From positions 95,001 to 115,000 of the forward strand of contig CAJNDS010002722.1 in NCBI GenBank assembly GCA_905221605.1: 20,000 nt of DNA, read 5' to 3'. How positions within the stretch are numbered: the first letter of the stretch is position 1; each line of letters opens with the position of its first letter. The notes below the pieces were generated by a model, which did no database searches, was not told the origin of the DNA, and saw nothing but the letters and a program-made list of their open reading frames with translations. This stretch comes from Symbiodinium natans (Eukaryota > Sar > Dinophyceae > Suessiales > Symbiodiniaceae). This document shows, one piece after another, positions 1 to 9,600 of this stretch. The position numbers were made by a program, and so were the translations under genes.

Positions 1-204
1 GGTAGGGCGGGGTTGGGGAAGGGCCCCTATGTCCTGTGCGAAACCGCCTATGGTCCGTGAGTTTATGCGGTGTGGGTGGCCTGGCCCTCCATGGAAAAGC
101 TGCCCGGGTACCCCCCCCCCTACCCCCCCCCTCCCCCCCCGTTTTGGGTAGGGAGGTTTTCACCTCCTTTTCCCATCCAACACGCCGCCAGGGTCGGCGG
201 ACCC
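1..204. other. Non-genic leader with poly-C tract
   Basis: No exon is supported here. The segment holds a long C-rich tract at about 110-140, broken by single T or A bases, and leads directly into the first CCCTAAA array. The 62-codon plus-strand frame across it is proline-rich only because of the C-runs. Confidence 0.6.
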
Positions 205-290
205 CTAAACCCCTAAACCCCTAAACCCTAAACCCGAAACCCTAAACCCTGAGCCCTAAATCCTAAACCCTAAACCCTAAACCCTGTTCT
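205..290 (-). repeat. CCCTAAA array
   Basis: About 11 units of CCCTAAA with CCCCTAAA, CCCGAAA, CCCTGAG and TCCTAAA variants. It is followed at once by unique DNA that carries an AG/GT-bounded 19-nt segment. Confidence 0.9.
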
Positions 291-315
291 CTTCAAGTCC
301 CTCCAGCAGCTCGCA

Positions 316-640
316 GGTATACCTTACGGGGGCCACGTGGAGAGAGTCCCTTTTGAACCCTAAACTTGGGCTGTTCCCCTTCTCCTTGCATCCTTACCGT
401 CCTGACTAAGGGTTATAGGGTTTATAGTACCCTTGTTGAAAATCTCTATGAAGGACTGCTAGTATACAGGGGGAACCTCCCAAACCTAAACCGAAAAACC
501 CTCAACATATTAAACCCCAGACGGCTGTGTGCGATGCAGGCCCGCCGTGCCCCGCCTGAGGCATTCCTCGGGTGTCTCCTGAGAGGCCCAAACACCTCCA
601 CCTAGCGCTTGGGGCAGCGCAAGGGATTGTTGGGGTCTAG
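316..640. other. Unique non-repetitive DNA
   Basis: About 325 bases with only scattered heptamer remnants (near 357, 407-425 and 485). The 79-codon plus-strand frame at 366-605 has no recognisable motif and no homology signal I can name. I see no convincing gene. Confidence 0.4.
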
Positions 641-800
641 GGCGTAATAGGGGTTTCCGAAATTCGGGGTTCTTATTATGAGGGAATCCTGCTATCTGGG
701 GGACCCTAAACCCTAAACCCTAAACCCTAAACCCTAAACCCTAAACCCTAAACCCCTATATTGGGGGCCCCCTAATTTTCGTAAACCCCCAGATGGTCTA
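641..800. repeat. Dispersed repeat copy interrupted by a CCCTAAA array
   Basis: The left part (641-702) and right part (757-800) match, in order, the uninterrupted segment at about 6884-7005. Shared blocks include GGGTTTCCGAAAT, AGGGAATCCT followed by CTAT, and TTTTCGTAAAC. The array at 703-756 sits between them. Confidence 0.7.
703..756 (-). repeat. CCCTAAA array inside a dispersed repeat
   Basis: Seven near-perfect CCCTAAA units. The related copy at about 6940-6960 has only a short non-heptamer stretch at this point. Confidence 0.95.
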
Positions 801-882
801 GGGTTTGGAGTTGACTGTGACAAGGCAAGGGCTGTAGTGTGCGTTTCGGTGGTTCAGCCTCGGTACAGCGGGCCATCTCATT

Positions 883-948
883 TTGCAGGGTTTAGGGTTT
901 AGGGTTTGGGGTTTAGGGTTTAGGGTTTAGAACTTAGGGTTTAGGGAA
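883..948 (+). repeat. TTTAGGG array
   Basis: About nine TTTAGGG-type units, preceded by a splice-acceptor-like stretch (TCATTTTGCAG ending near 880). No coding exon is evident next to it. Confidence 0.9.
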
Positions 949-955
949 ACCCAGG

Positions 956-1680
956 GTCGGACAGAAGAAGATCTCAGACGAAGCCCTACGCCTCCCCCAA
1001 GCCGAAAAGCTCGGACCCTCATCCCTTTGGGGATTTAAACGGTGACTTCGAAACCCAAACCCCTAATCCCTGCAACCCCCCCCCAAAAAAGAAAAAGGGA
1101 GCCGTATGCCCATTCAGATCGGATCTTGTGTGGCCACTGCGAGTTTCTCTTCTCATGGGCAGTTGCAGGTAGTAGGGTTTAGGGGTTGGGGCTTCAGGTA
1201 TTTTCTGGTTTGTAAGATAGTTGTCGTGACGCCCCAAACCTTGAACCCCAGCCTCCAGACTTGAGGCCCTGCGAGGCGCCATCACTGGCCCTAAGCCCGA
1301 GACCCTAGGCCGCCTAGACCCTATATGTTTTTGCTGGGTTGCGACGGGTGGCAACCATCGTCCATCCACTGTCGGTTCTTGCTTGGAGGATCGGGGGACT
1401 TCGTAAGTGGGCACACCATCGGTGCACGAATGAATTTATCCTGCTCTTATAACTTATAACCCTACGAGATTGCTTACACACTCCTCACTGATCACTGAGT
1501 CTCCCGATCCTCCAACTCAGGGTGTGGGAAGAATAGCATTGGCAAGCTTTCCACTGCCCTCACAATCCCTGCTTTGTCCGCGGTTGCTGCGGCTTGGGTC
1601 TGCGGCAACCCAAAGTTGCCCAGACCCGTGAACCCAAACCGCATGGAGAAACACGGCTACATCGAAATCCTACATCCCAA
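956..1680. other. Unique DNA with weak coding-like stretch and duplicated segment A
   Basis: Contains an open frame from about 954 to 1048 with a charged, exon-like composition (QKKISDE near its start) but no family signature. It also holds a C-run/A-run junction at 1076-1097 and uninterrupted copy A of a duplicated segment (1329-1600). The 131-codon minus-strand frame at 1019-1414 crosses these repeats and has no recognisable domain. Confidence 0.4.
1329..1600. repeat. Duplicated segment, copy A (without arrays)
   Basis: Shares ordered blocks with 1825-2335: AACCATCGTCC, GCTTGGAGGATCGGGGG, ATCGGTGC, TTATCCTGCT, CCGATCCT, GGGAAGAAT and TGCCCTCACAATCCC. In copy A these blocks are continuous. 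In the other copy two heptamer arrays separate them. Confidence 0.8.
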
Positions 1681-1683
1681 GCC

Positions 1684-1815
1684 CTACACCCTAAACCCCT
1701 AAACCCCTAAACCCTAAACCCGAAACCCTAAACCCTAAACACTAAACCCTAAACCCTAAACCCTAAACCCTAAACCCTAAACCCTAAACCCTAAACCCTA
1801 AACCCTAAAACCCTA
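1684..1815 (-). repeat. CCCTAAA array
   Basis: About 18 units, mostly perfect, with a few CCCCTAAA, CCCGAAA and CACTAAA variants at the left edge. It abuts copy B of the duplicated segment. Confidence 0.95.
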
Positions 1816-1906
1816 GTCCCTAAATTTTCCTCTGGGCTGCGACGTGTGGAAACCATCGTCCGCCCGCATTCGGTGCTTTGCTTGGAGGATCGGGGGGACT
1901 TTGTAA

Positions 1907-2016
1907 CCCTAACCCTAAACCCTAAACCCTAAATCCTAAACCCTAAACCCTAAACCCTGAACCCTGAACCCTGAACCCTGAACCCTGAACCCTGAACGCT
2001 GAACCGTGAACCCTAA
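1907..2016 (-). repeat. CCCTAAA/CCCTGAA array inserted in copy B
   Basis: CCCTAAA units pass into a homogeneous run of CCCTGAA (about 1956-2010), an internal block of a single variant. Confidence 0.95.
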
Positions 2017-2104
2017 GCAGGTACGCTATCGGTGCCGTAGAAGAAACGCTGGTTGGTATTATCCTGCTTTCAGAACCCTACGAAAAGGGAAACACTACTC
2101 ACTA

Positions 2105-2222
2105 AATCCCCGAAACCTAAGCCCGAAGCCCGAAGCCCGAAGCCCGAAGCCCTAAACCCTAAACCCTAAACCCTAAACCCTAAACCTTAAACCCTAAACC
2201 CTAAACCCTCAACCCTAAACCC
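2105..2222 (-). repeat. CCCGAAG/CCCTAAA array inserted in copy B
   Basis: Begins with four or five CCCGAAG units and continues as CCCTAAA. Copy A has no array between the matching flanks. Confidence 0.9.
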
Positions 2223-2356
2223 CCCGATCCTGCAAGTGGGGGTTTGGGAAGAATGGCTTTGGCCCTCTTCGAGCGCGCAATCGCCGCGACCCCCTGCCCT
2301 CACAATCCCCTCTTTGAGTGCCGTTGCGTCGGGAAACGCGAAAACATGTAGATTCT

Positions 2357-2391
2357 CAACCCTAAACCCTAAGCTCTAAACCCTAAACCCT
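2357..2391 (-). repeat. Short CCCTAAA array
   Basis: Five units, one degenerate. Confidence 0.8.
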
Positions 2392-2417
2392 ATCCCCAGC
2401 TGGTCCTACTGCTTCTG

Positions 2418-2570
2418 TTTAGGGTTTAGGGTTTAGGGTTTAGGGTTTAGGGTTTAGGGTTTAGGGTTTAGGGTTTAGGGTTTAGGGTTTAGGGTTTAGG
2501 GTTTAGGGTTTAGGGTTTAGGGTTTAGGGTTGAGGGTTTATGGGTTAGGGTTTAGGTTTAGGTTGAGCCC
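2418..2570 (+). repeat. TTTAGGG array, 5' half of a head-to-head junction
   Basis: About 21 units, perfect until the last few. It meets a CCCTAAA array of opposite polarity at about 2566-2575 with only a few bases between. Confidence 0.95.
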
Positions 2571-2668
2571 TGAGCCCTAAACCCTAAACCCTAAAACCCT
2601 AAACCCTAAACCCTAAACCTAAACTGAACCCTGAACCCTGAACCCTGAACCCCCTAAACCCTAGCCCT
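2571..2668 (-). repeat. CCCTAAA/CCCTGAA array, 3' half of a head-to-head junction
   Basis: About 13 units, with a CCCTGAA run near 2625-2650. Confidence 0.9.
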
Positions 2669-2760
2669 GAATCCCTCCAGTTGAGGCTTAAGTTCAGGCT
2701 TAGGGTTTTCAACCTGAACCGCTAAACCCCCAAAACAATACAGTCCTTCTCATGGGAGCA

Positions 2761-2827
2761 ACCCCCCCCCCCCAAAAAAAAAAAAAGAATACTAAAGGTT
2801 TAGGGTTTAGGGTTTAGGGTTCAGGGT
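2761..2827. repeat. Poly-C/poly-A junction followed by TTTAGGG units
   Basis: A run of about 13 C is followed directly by about 13 A, then after a few bases by four TTTAGGG units. The same C-run/A-run arrangement occurs at 1076 and 12728. Confidence 0.85.
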
Positions 2828-3055
2828 TGCAAGGGTAAAGAGTATACCATAGGGGTTGGAATATTTACTAGTAGGATTCCTTTATGCTGCCTATGTCATG
2901 AAACCACAAAAGCCCTATTCTAATTATTAAGGGCCCTATACTTAGAGAGCTTGGGCTCGGTAACAAGATCGCCAGGTAGCTCGTTTCCTCGTTGTGGCTC
3001 TTGCTAGAAACCCCCCCTCCCCGCCCCCGAACAACCTCAAACCTTCAACCCCAGA
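2828..3055. other. Unique AT-richer DNA
   Basis: No gene, array or strong fold is visible. A C-rich run lies at 3010-3027. Confidence 0.4.
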
Positions 3056-3133
3056 ACCCTAAACCCTAAACCCTAAGACCTAAACCCTAAGCCCTAAACC
3101 CTAAACCCTAAACCCTAAACCCTAAAACCCTAA
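3056..3133 (-). repeat. CCCTAAA array
   Basis: About 11 units upstream of a short exon-like segment. Confidence 0.9.
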
Positions 3134-3169
3134 GCTTGGGAAAACACGGTGGCTCGCTCGCGTCGCCAG

Positions 3170-3197
3170 ACGAGCCGAAAAGGCTGAAGACCGAGAC
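3170..3197 (+). CDS. Candidate N-terminal exon (weak)
   Basis: Bounded by a CAG acceptor (3167-3169) and a possible GC donor at 3198. The frame reads DEPKRLKTE. It lies between CCCTAAA arrays, as the secure exons do at their 5' side, and it would join in phase to an extended exon starting at 3580 (AG acceptor, IPRFSPAGA before the ATG). A second open frame through the same bases is equally plausible, so this is only a candidate for an upstream exon of the channel gene. Confidence 0.15.
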
Positions 3198-3202
3198 GCC
3201 TA

Positions 3203-3250
3203 AGCCCTAAACCCTAAACCCTAAATCCTAAACCCCAAACCCTAAACCCC
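3203..3250 (-). repeat. CCCTAAA array
   Basis: About seven units with TCCTAAA and CCCCAAA variants. Confidence 0.85.
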
Positions 3251-3342
3251 TGGGTCGTAGGCCCTGAACCCTCAGATCCCTCCAGCAGCCTGTCTAAGCT
3301 TCTTTAAAACTCAGCTCGTCAGAGCCAGTTTTTGCTATTCCA

Positions 3343-3571
3343 AAACCCTAAGCCCTAAGCCCTAAGCCCTAAGCCCTAAGCCCTAAGCCCTAAACCCTAA
3401 ACCCTAAACCCTAAACCCTAAACCCTAAACCCTAAACCCTAAACCCTAACCCTAAACCTTAAACCCTAAACCCTAAACCCTAAACCCTAAACCCCTAAAC
3501 CCTAAACCCTAAACCCCTAAACCCCTAAACCCCTAAACCCCTAAACCCTAAACCCTAAACCCTAAACCCCT
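3343..3571 (-). repeat. CCCTAAG then CCCTAAA array
   Basis: Starts with seven homogeneous CCCTAAG units, passes into CCCTAAA, then alternates with the 8-mer CCCCTAAA (about 3495-3545). It ends directly before the first proposed exon of the channel gene. Confidence 0.95.
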
Positions 3572-3603
3572 TCAGAATCCCGCGGTTCTCGCCTGCGGGT
3601 GCC

Positions 3604-3658
3604 ATGAGCGAGTCCCCAACCGACTCGGACTCCGAGCCTGGGACCGCGGCTTTAGGGG
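3604..3658 (+). CDS. Proposed channel exon 1 (N-terminus)
   Basis: An ATG at 3604 in a GCC-ATG-A context opens an acidic, Ser-rich frame (MSESPTDSDSEPGTAA), typical of a cytoplasmic N-terminus. The proposed donor is G/GTTTGG, formed by the edge of the TTTAGGG array, leaving phase 1. The frame is also open upstream to an AG at 3578-3579, so this could be an internal exon and the ATG an internal Met. Confidence 0.35.
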
Positions 3659-6600
3659 GTTTGGGGTTTAGGGTTTCGGGTTTGGGGTTTGGGGTTTAGG
3701 GTTTAGGGTTTAGCGTTTAGCGTTTAAGGTTTACTTAAGCCACACTCTCATACTATCTACTCAATTGAAAAGAGGGTCTCTTAGGACTCTGTTTGGATTA
3801 TGGCCCAGCCCGAAGTAGAATATCAGGCACCAGACCTAATTTGGTTCCACAGCTGGGTCAATGGAAGTCGAAGTCGTTCATGAAGCAAAGTTTTGGGCAC
3901 AAGCAAATCCCGGCCGAACTTGTCTCGGAATTCGCACCCTCTATCAAAAAAGCAAAGCACCTAAATGTTAAACCTCAAACCCTAATCGCTGTGTGTAGGG
4001 TTTTTAGAGTAGAAGTGTTCATGTTTCCTTCTTGAGTTCGTCCGAATATCCTTTAGGTTAAGGGCTGGGGGGTTTAGTGTTTAATTGGTGCATTGAGGGT
4101 CCCAAACCCTAAGCCCTAAACCCTAACCCTAAACCCTAAACTCTAAACCCTAAACCCTAAACCCTCAACCCTAAACCCTAAACCCTAAACCCTAAACCCT
4201 AAACCCTAAACCCTAAACCCTAAACCCTAAACCCTTAGGGTTTAGGGTTGTGGTCTTGGTTGGTTTTCAGGGCTACATGCGAGTTTTCGGAGGATCTTAG
4301 CCTGGCATCGTTGCGTTCAGGGTCTTGAGTAAACCCTGAGCATTCACTCCCAAACCCTAAACCCTAAACCCTAAACCCTAAACCCTAAACCCTAAACCCT
4401 AAACCCTAAACCCTCAATCCTAAACCCTAACCCTAAACCCTGAACCCCCAAGCCCAGCCGAGGAGACGAGCGAGACAAGCACATCTTCCTCGGTCACCCA
4501 TGATCAGGGCTCCACGCTCCTGGACATCTTCAGGGGTTTGGGTCCCCTTATACTAAGGGTTTCAGGTGGTGGGGTTTAGGGTTTAGGGTTTAGGGTTTAG
4601 GGTTTAGGGTTTAGGGTTTAGGGTTTAGGGTTTAGGGTTTAGGGTTTAGGGTGTAGGGTGTAGGGTGTAGGGTGTAGGGTTTAGGGTTTAGAGGGGGTTA
4701 CAAAAGGGGGGGGGGGGTACGACAATCCCTCTTCGCGACTGTAAGTCTATGGTGAGCATCCCAAGGTTTGGGGCTTCGCGGTTAGGGTTTAGGGTTTAGG
4801 GTTTAGGGTTTAGGGTTTAGGGTTTAGGGTTTAGGGTTTAGGGTTTAGGGTTTAGGGTTTAGGGTTTAGGGATTGGGGTTTCGATCCAGGGGAAGGGGTC
4901 CAAGAAAGGTAGGCAATTTCGTAGTCCCTAATACTCACCTAGTACTCCTTAAGGTTCCCAGAGTCACGGGGTTAAGGGGTTTTGGGTTTAGGGTTTTAGG
5001 GTTTAGGGTTCACGGTTATTAGGGTTTTTACTGATTAGGTTTAGGGTCAGGGTTTAGGGTTTAGGGTTTAGGGTTTCGGGTTTAGGGTTTAGGGTTTGGG
5101 CTTTAGGGTTTAGGTTTAGGGTAAAGCCCCCAAGTTGGCCTTGTACAGGCTCCCCGCTAACCCCAATTGTTACTAGTTCGAAGACCCTCTAGACCCTAAT
5201 CCCTGCCCTAAACCCTAAACCCTAAACCCTAAATCCCAAACCTCAAACCCCAAACCCCAAACCCCAAACCCCAAACCCCAAACCCCAAACCCCAAACCCC
5301 AAACCCCAAACCCTAAACCCTAAACCCTAAACCCGAAACCCTAAACCCTAAACCCTAAAACCTGAACCCTAAACTCTAAACACCACACGATGAGCCTTGA
5401 AGTGCTTGGAGGTTCAAGGGTACTTTACCCCACGTGCCCCAAGGAGGGTTTTATTCGTAGGCTTTTGGGGTGTAGGGTTTTGGGTTTAGGGCTTAGGCTT
5501 ATAATTGTGTTACAAGCCCTAAACTACCCAAAGCTACCCTAAACTACCCTAAGCTACCCTATGCTATCCTAAACTACCATGAACCTCCAAGTGCCCATAA
5601 CCCTAGACCCTCAACCCCATAACCCTAAACCCTCAACCCCTAAACCCTAAACACTAAACCCGAAACCCTAAACCGTGATAAAGGGTTCTAGCAGGGGCAC
5701 GTTTCCCTTCCTTGTCCACCGGTACTTCAGGCTCTTCTGGCTTGGCCTCAATGTCACCTCCTGCGTGGTGGCCACCTCGTAGCAAGCTGAAGAGTGTCCC
5801 CTGAAATGAAGCTACTTCCTATTCCTGCTTTGGGTTTAGGGTTTAGGTTTAGGGTTTAGGGTTTAGGGTTTAGGGTTTAGGGTTTAGGGTTTAGGGTTTA
5901 GGGTTTAGGGTTTAGGGTTTAGGGTTTACGTTTTGGGGGTTTGGGTAGTTTGGGGTTTCAGGGCTGCCGCTGCCGAACCTACTACAGAATGCCCCGCCTC
6001 TGGTCGATGAAGGCCCTAACGCCCCTACCAGGATGGGTTGTTCTACGCGACAATCCCCTTAAAGGGCCTTTAAAGGGTCGATTCTCGGGACTTTAATGGC
6101 CCATCTTGGTAGTTCGCCAAAGCCCTAACACGCAAAGACCGAAATTCTTCAGGTGAGAAAGCCTCTCGAAGGTTTAGTGCCTCGGGCAAGAGGGTCCCAG
6201 GACCCTTAGCCCTGAACCCCAAACCGTGCGTTTGGGGTTCTTAGGGTTTAGGGCTTCTGTGCAATTTTGCGGGTTTAGGTTCCCTTACAAGCCCAACCAA
6301 AAAGGGCACCCTTCCTTTTCCCAGTGTTACTCTTGGGTCTAGACTTGTTGCAATCATGGGCTCACCAACAACCTCTGTACTACCTGCCCTTAGGATCCCC
6401 CCTTAAATAGCCTCAATTAGGCTTAATTATCCTTAAAGTAGCCTTACTTATGGGGGGAACCTAGGGGGGTAGCCCTATCCCCTATCCCCTATCCCCTAAA
6501 CCCTAAACCCTAAACCCTAAACCCTAAACCCTAAACCCTAAACCCTAAACCCTAAACCGTAAACCCTAAACCCTGAACCCTAATCCCTAAACCCTAAACC

Positions 6601-9600
6601 CTAAACCCCAAACCCCAAACCCCCAACCCCAAACCCCAAACCCTAAACCCTAAACCCCAAGCGGGTGTAGTATAGAGGGGGGGGGGGGGTAGTAGGAGAA
6701 CCCATGACGCCAAGGTCGTGCTCAGCGTTGCCTCCGCTGTCGCCGTCTCGGTTCCGGAGGTCGCTTGTCACACGCAATAGGTTTAGGCCAAGACTCATAC
6801 TTAGCCGAAATCAGGGTTAGGGTTTAGGGTTTAGGGTTGAGGGTTCAGGGTTCAGGGTTTAGGGTGTAGGGTTTAGGGTTATTTTTGGGTTTCCGAAATG
6901 AGGCCAGGGGGTTCCTTATTGGGGTCCTTATTGTAAGGGAATCCTACTATTTGGGGATCTAAATTGGGGTCCCCTATTTTCGTAAACCTCCATATACTTA
7001 GCCAGTAGTTGAACTTTGGATTTTTTTTGGGTTTCCTGATCTAGTAGGGTTTAGGGTTTAGGGTTTAGGGTTTAGGGTTTAGGGTTTAGGGTTTAGGGTT
7101 TAGGGTTTAGGGTCAAAAAGTTTAAGCATTGTTGGTCCTTGGTTTGTCCTTTTGCCCTAAGCCCTAAGCCCTAAGCCCTAGGCCCTAAGCCCTAAACCCT
7201 AAACCCTAAGCCCTAAACCCTAAACCCTAAGCCCTAAACCCTAAACCCTAAACCCTAATCCCTAAACCCTAAACCCTAAACCCTCACTCAACCCAACGCA
7301 GGTGAAGGCCGTGACTTGGGCGGCCCAGTGGTGCGCCTTCCTCGAGGTGGAAGCTCGGCCTCGGTTACCCTAAACCCTAAACCCCAAACCCTAAACCCCA
7401 AACCCTAAACCCTAAACCCTAAACCCTCAACCCTAAACCCTAGGCCCTAAACCCTAAACCCTATAAACCCTAAACCCTGAACCCTAAACCCTAAACTCTA
7501 AACCCTTTTGCCTGTTTTTGGTTCAAGGTTCCCTTATAAAGTGCTCAGCCCCAAAGCAGCTGTACCCTCATTACAATATGGTTACTGGGCAAGCAAGCTT
7601 ATAGGTTTTAGACTTTCTTCAGGGTATAGGGTTTTAGGGTTTTGGGGTTGGGTTTGGGGTTTAGTGTTTGGGGTTTTGCGGGGTTTGGGGTTTCGGCTTG
7701 AGCGCTTGGGGTTTGGGGCTGAGCGCTTGGGGATTGGGGTTTAGGGCTTAGGGTTTAGTTTAGGGTTCAGGGATTTGGGTTCGGGGCTTAGGGTTTAGGG
7801 TTCAGTTTCCGGAAGGTTCGGTGTCCTGTGGTGCCATCTGCGGGTGGGGAGCCTAGTACTATAGTCCTGAAAGTCTGCCCTAAACTCTCAAGGACCTAGA
7901 TCCCCCAAAACCCTAAGCCCTAAACCTTAGACCTTAAACCCCAAGCCATAAACCCTAAACCCTAAGCTCTACACGCTAAGCCCTAAGCCCCAAAGGCCCG
8001 AAACCCCAAGCCCGAACCCTCATAAACCCTAAGCCGCTGAAGCCCTCGGCCCCAAACCGTCACAGGCCCACACCCTCCCCCCCCTCTCCAGTCCCCAAAA
8101 AGGGCACCCCCCCAAGAATGTGTTTAGGCTTGGGGGTATCTGTGCCCAGATGAAAGCGCCCTAAACCCTAAACGCGAAACCCGAAACCCTAAACCCTAAA
8201 CCCTAAACCCAAAACCCTCCCAATTGCCCAGGTCTCTTCCATCTTCTTCATCATGGAGTACGTGGTGCGGGTGGTGGGCTATGGCCCACGACGCTGCAAG
8301 TCCTAGCCTTAGGGCTGTCATGCTTGGGGGCCTTGGGGGCCTAGGGGGCCTTGGGGGCCTTGGGACCCTAAACCCTAAACCCTAAACCCTAAACCCTAAA
8401 CCCTAAACCCTAAACCCTAAACCCTAAACCCTAAACCCTAAACCCTAAACCCTAAACCCTAAACCTAAATCCTAAGCCCTAAGCCCTAAACCCTAAGATG
8501 GCTCATAGCACTCGGATGGCTGGGAGCCTAGGGAGTAGTTTGAAAGCCGCAGGTGCAACCGCTGCGGCCTGGGCACAACTGCAGAACCTATATGCAGCAA
8601 GCACTGGCCGCAGTAAGCCAAACATGTGCCGGGAGCCATTCCGCCAGTTGAGAGCAAGCCATAGCTGGGCATACCAGGCCGACTACCTCGCGGCCCTATC
8701 ACTGCTGCACCCTGGGAACAAGCCCAGCCGTGGGTAGCCGACTTAGCGGCCTGCTTGCTGCACCTACCAAGCACCTGCACACATACCTCTGCTGTATGCC
8801 GCCTTGCCTCTTCCTGGATGCCTGTGAGGTTGCCCGACAACACTTGCGCCTAAACCCTAAACCCTAAACCCTAAACCCTAAACCCTAAATCTTTAAACCC
8901 TAAACCCCAAACCCTAAACAGCCTGAACACTAAACTCCCCTGAGCCCTAATCCCTAAAACCTCGTCTGCCCGAAGCTGTGAACCTTCTTTTTGTTTTTTG
9001 GAAGGGGGGGGGGGTTAGGGTTTAGGGTTAGGGTTTAGGGTTTAGGGTTTAGGGTTTAGGGTTTAGGGTTTAGGGTTTAGGGTTTAGGGTTTCTTTGGGT
9101 TGCATAAGGGGTATGCCCTACTTGAGGCAATATCTGCCACGGCACACCCTACAGCGCCCGAGTCCGCAGGGTGAGAGGGACCCGAATTCCTGAGCCCTAA
9201 AGCCTAAGGCCTTTGCAAACAGGGTTTAGGGTTTAAGGTTTAGGGTTTGAGGTCTAGTTTTTAGGTTTTACGGTTTAGGGTCTAGTTTTTGGGTTCAGGG
9301 TTTAGGGCCCTAAGCCCTAAACCCACACTAAACTCACTAGACCTAGACTCTAAACTCCAAACCCCAAACTCCCTAAACCCTTAACACCCTGAACCACGGA
9401 CACATGGGCGTCTTGTACCTCGGGCCCAACCCCACAAACCCGAAAAAACCCAAACATCACAATAAACCCTATAAACCCTGCAAATCCTACAAACCCTATA
9501 AACCTTATAAACCCTATATACCCTATAAACCCTATAAGCCCTATAAACCCTATAAACCCTATAAACCCTGCAAACCCTATGAGCCCTATAAACCCTGTAA

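Larger units (their letters stand above)
1825..2335. repeat. Duplicated segment, copy B (interrupted by two arrays)
   Basis: Homologous to 1329-1600 but split by CCCTAAA-type arrays at 1907-2016 and about 2125-2222. The flanks of the first array, GACTTTGTAA and CTATCGGTGC, correspond to GACTTCGTAA and CCATCGGTGC in copy A. Copy B also carries about 25 extra bases near 2262-2292. Confidence 0.8.

Noticed and set aside
1019-1414. 131-codon minus-strand frame
   Set aside because: Spans C-run/A-run DNA and half of a duplicated segment; the duplicate copy does not preserve the frame, and no domain is visible.
3793-4035. 80-codon plus-strand frame
   Set aside because: No domain, composition unlike the channel exons, and it lies in intron 1.
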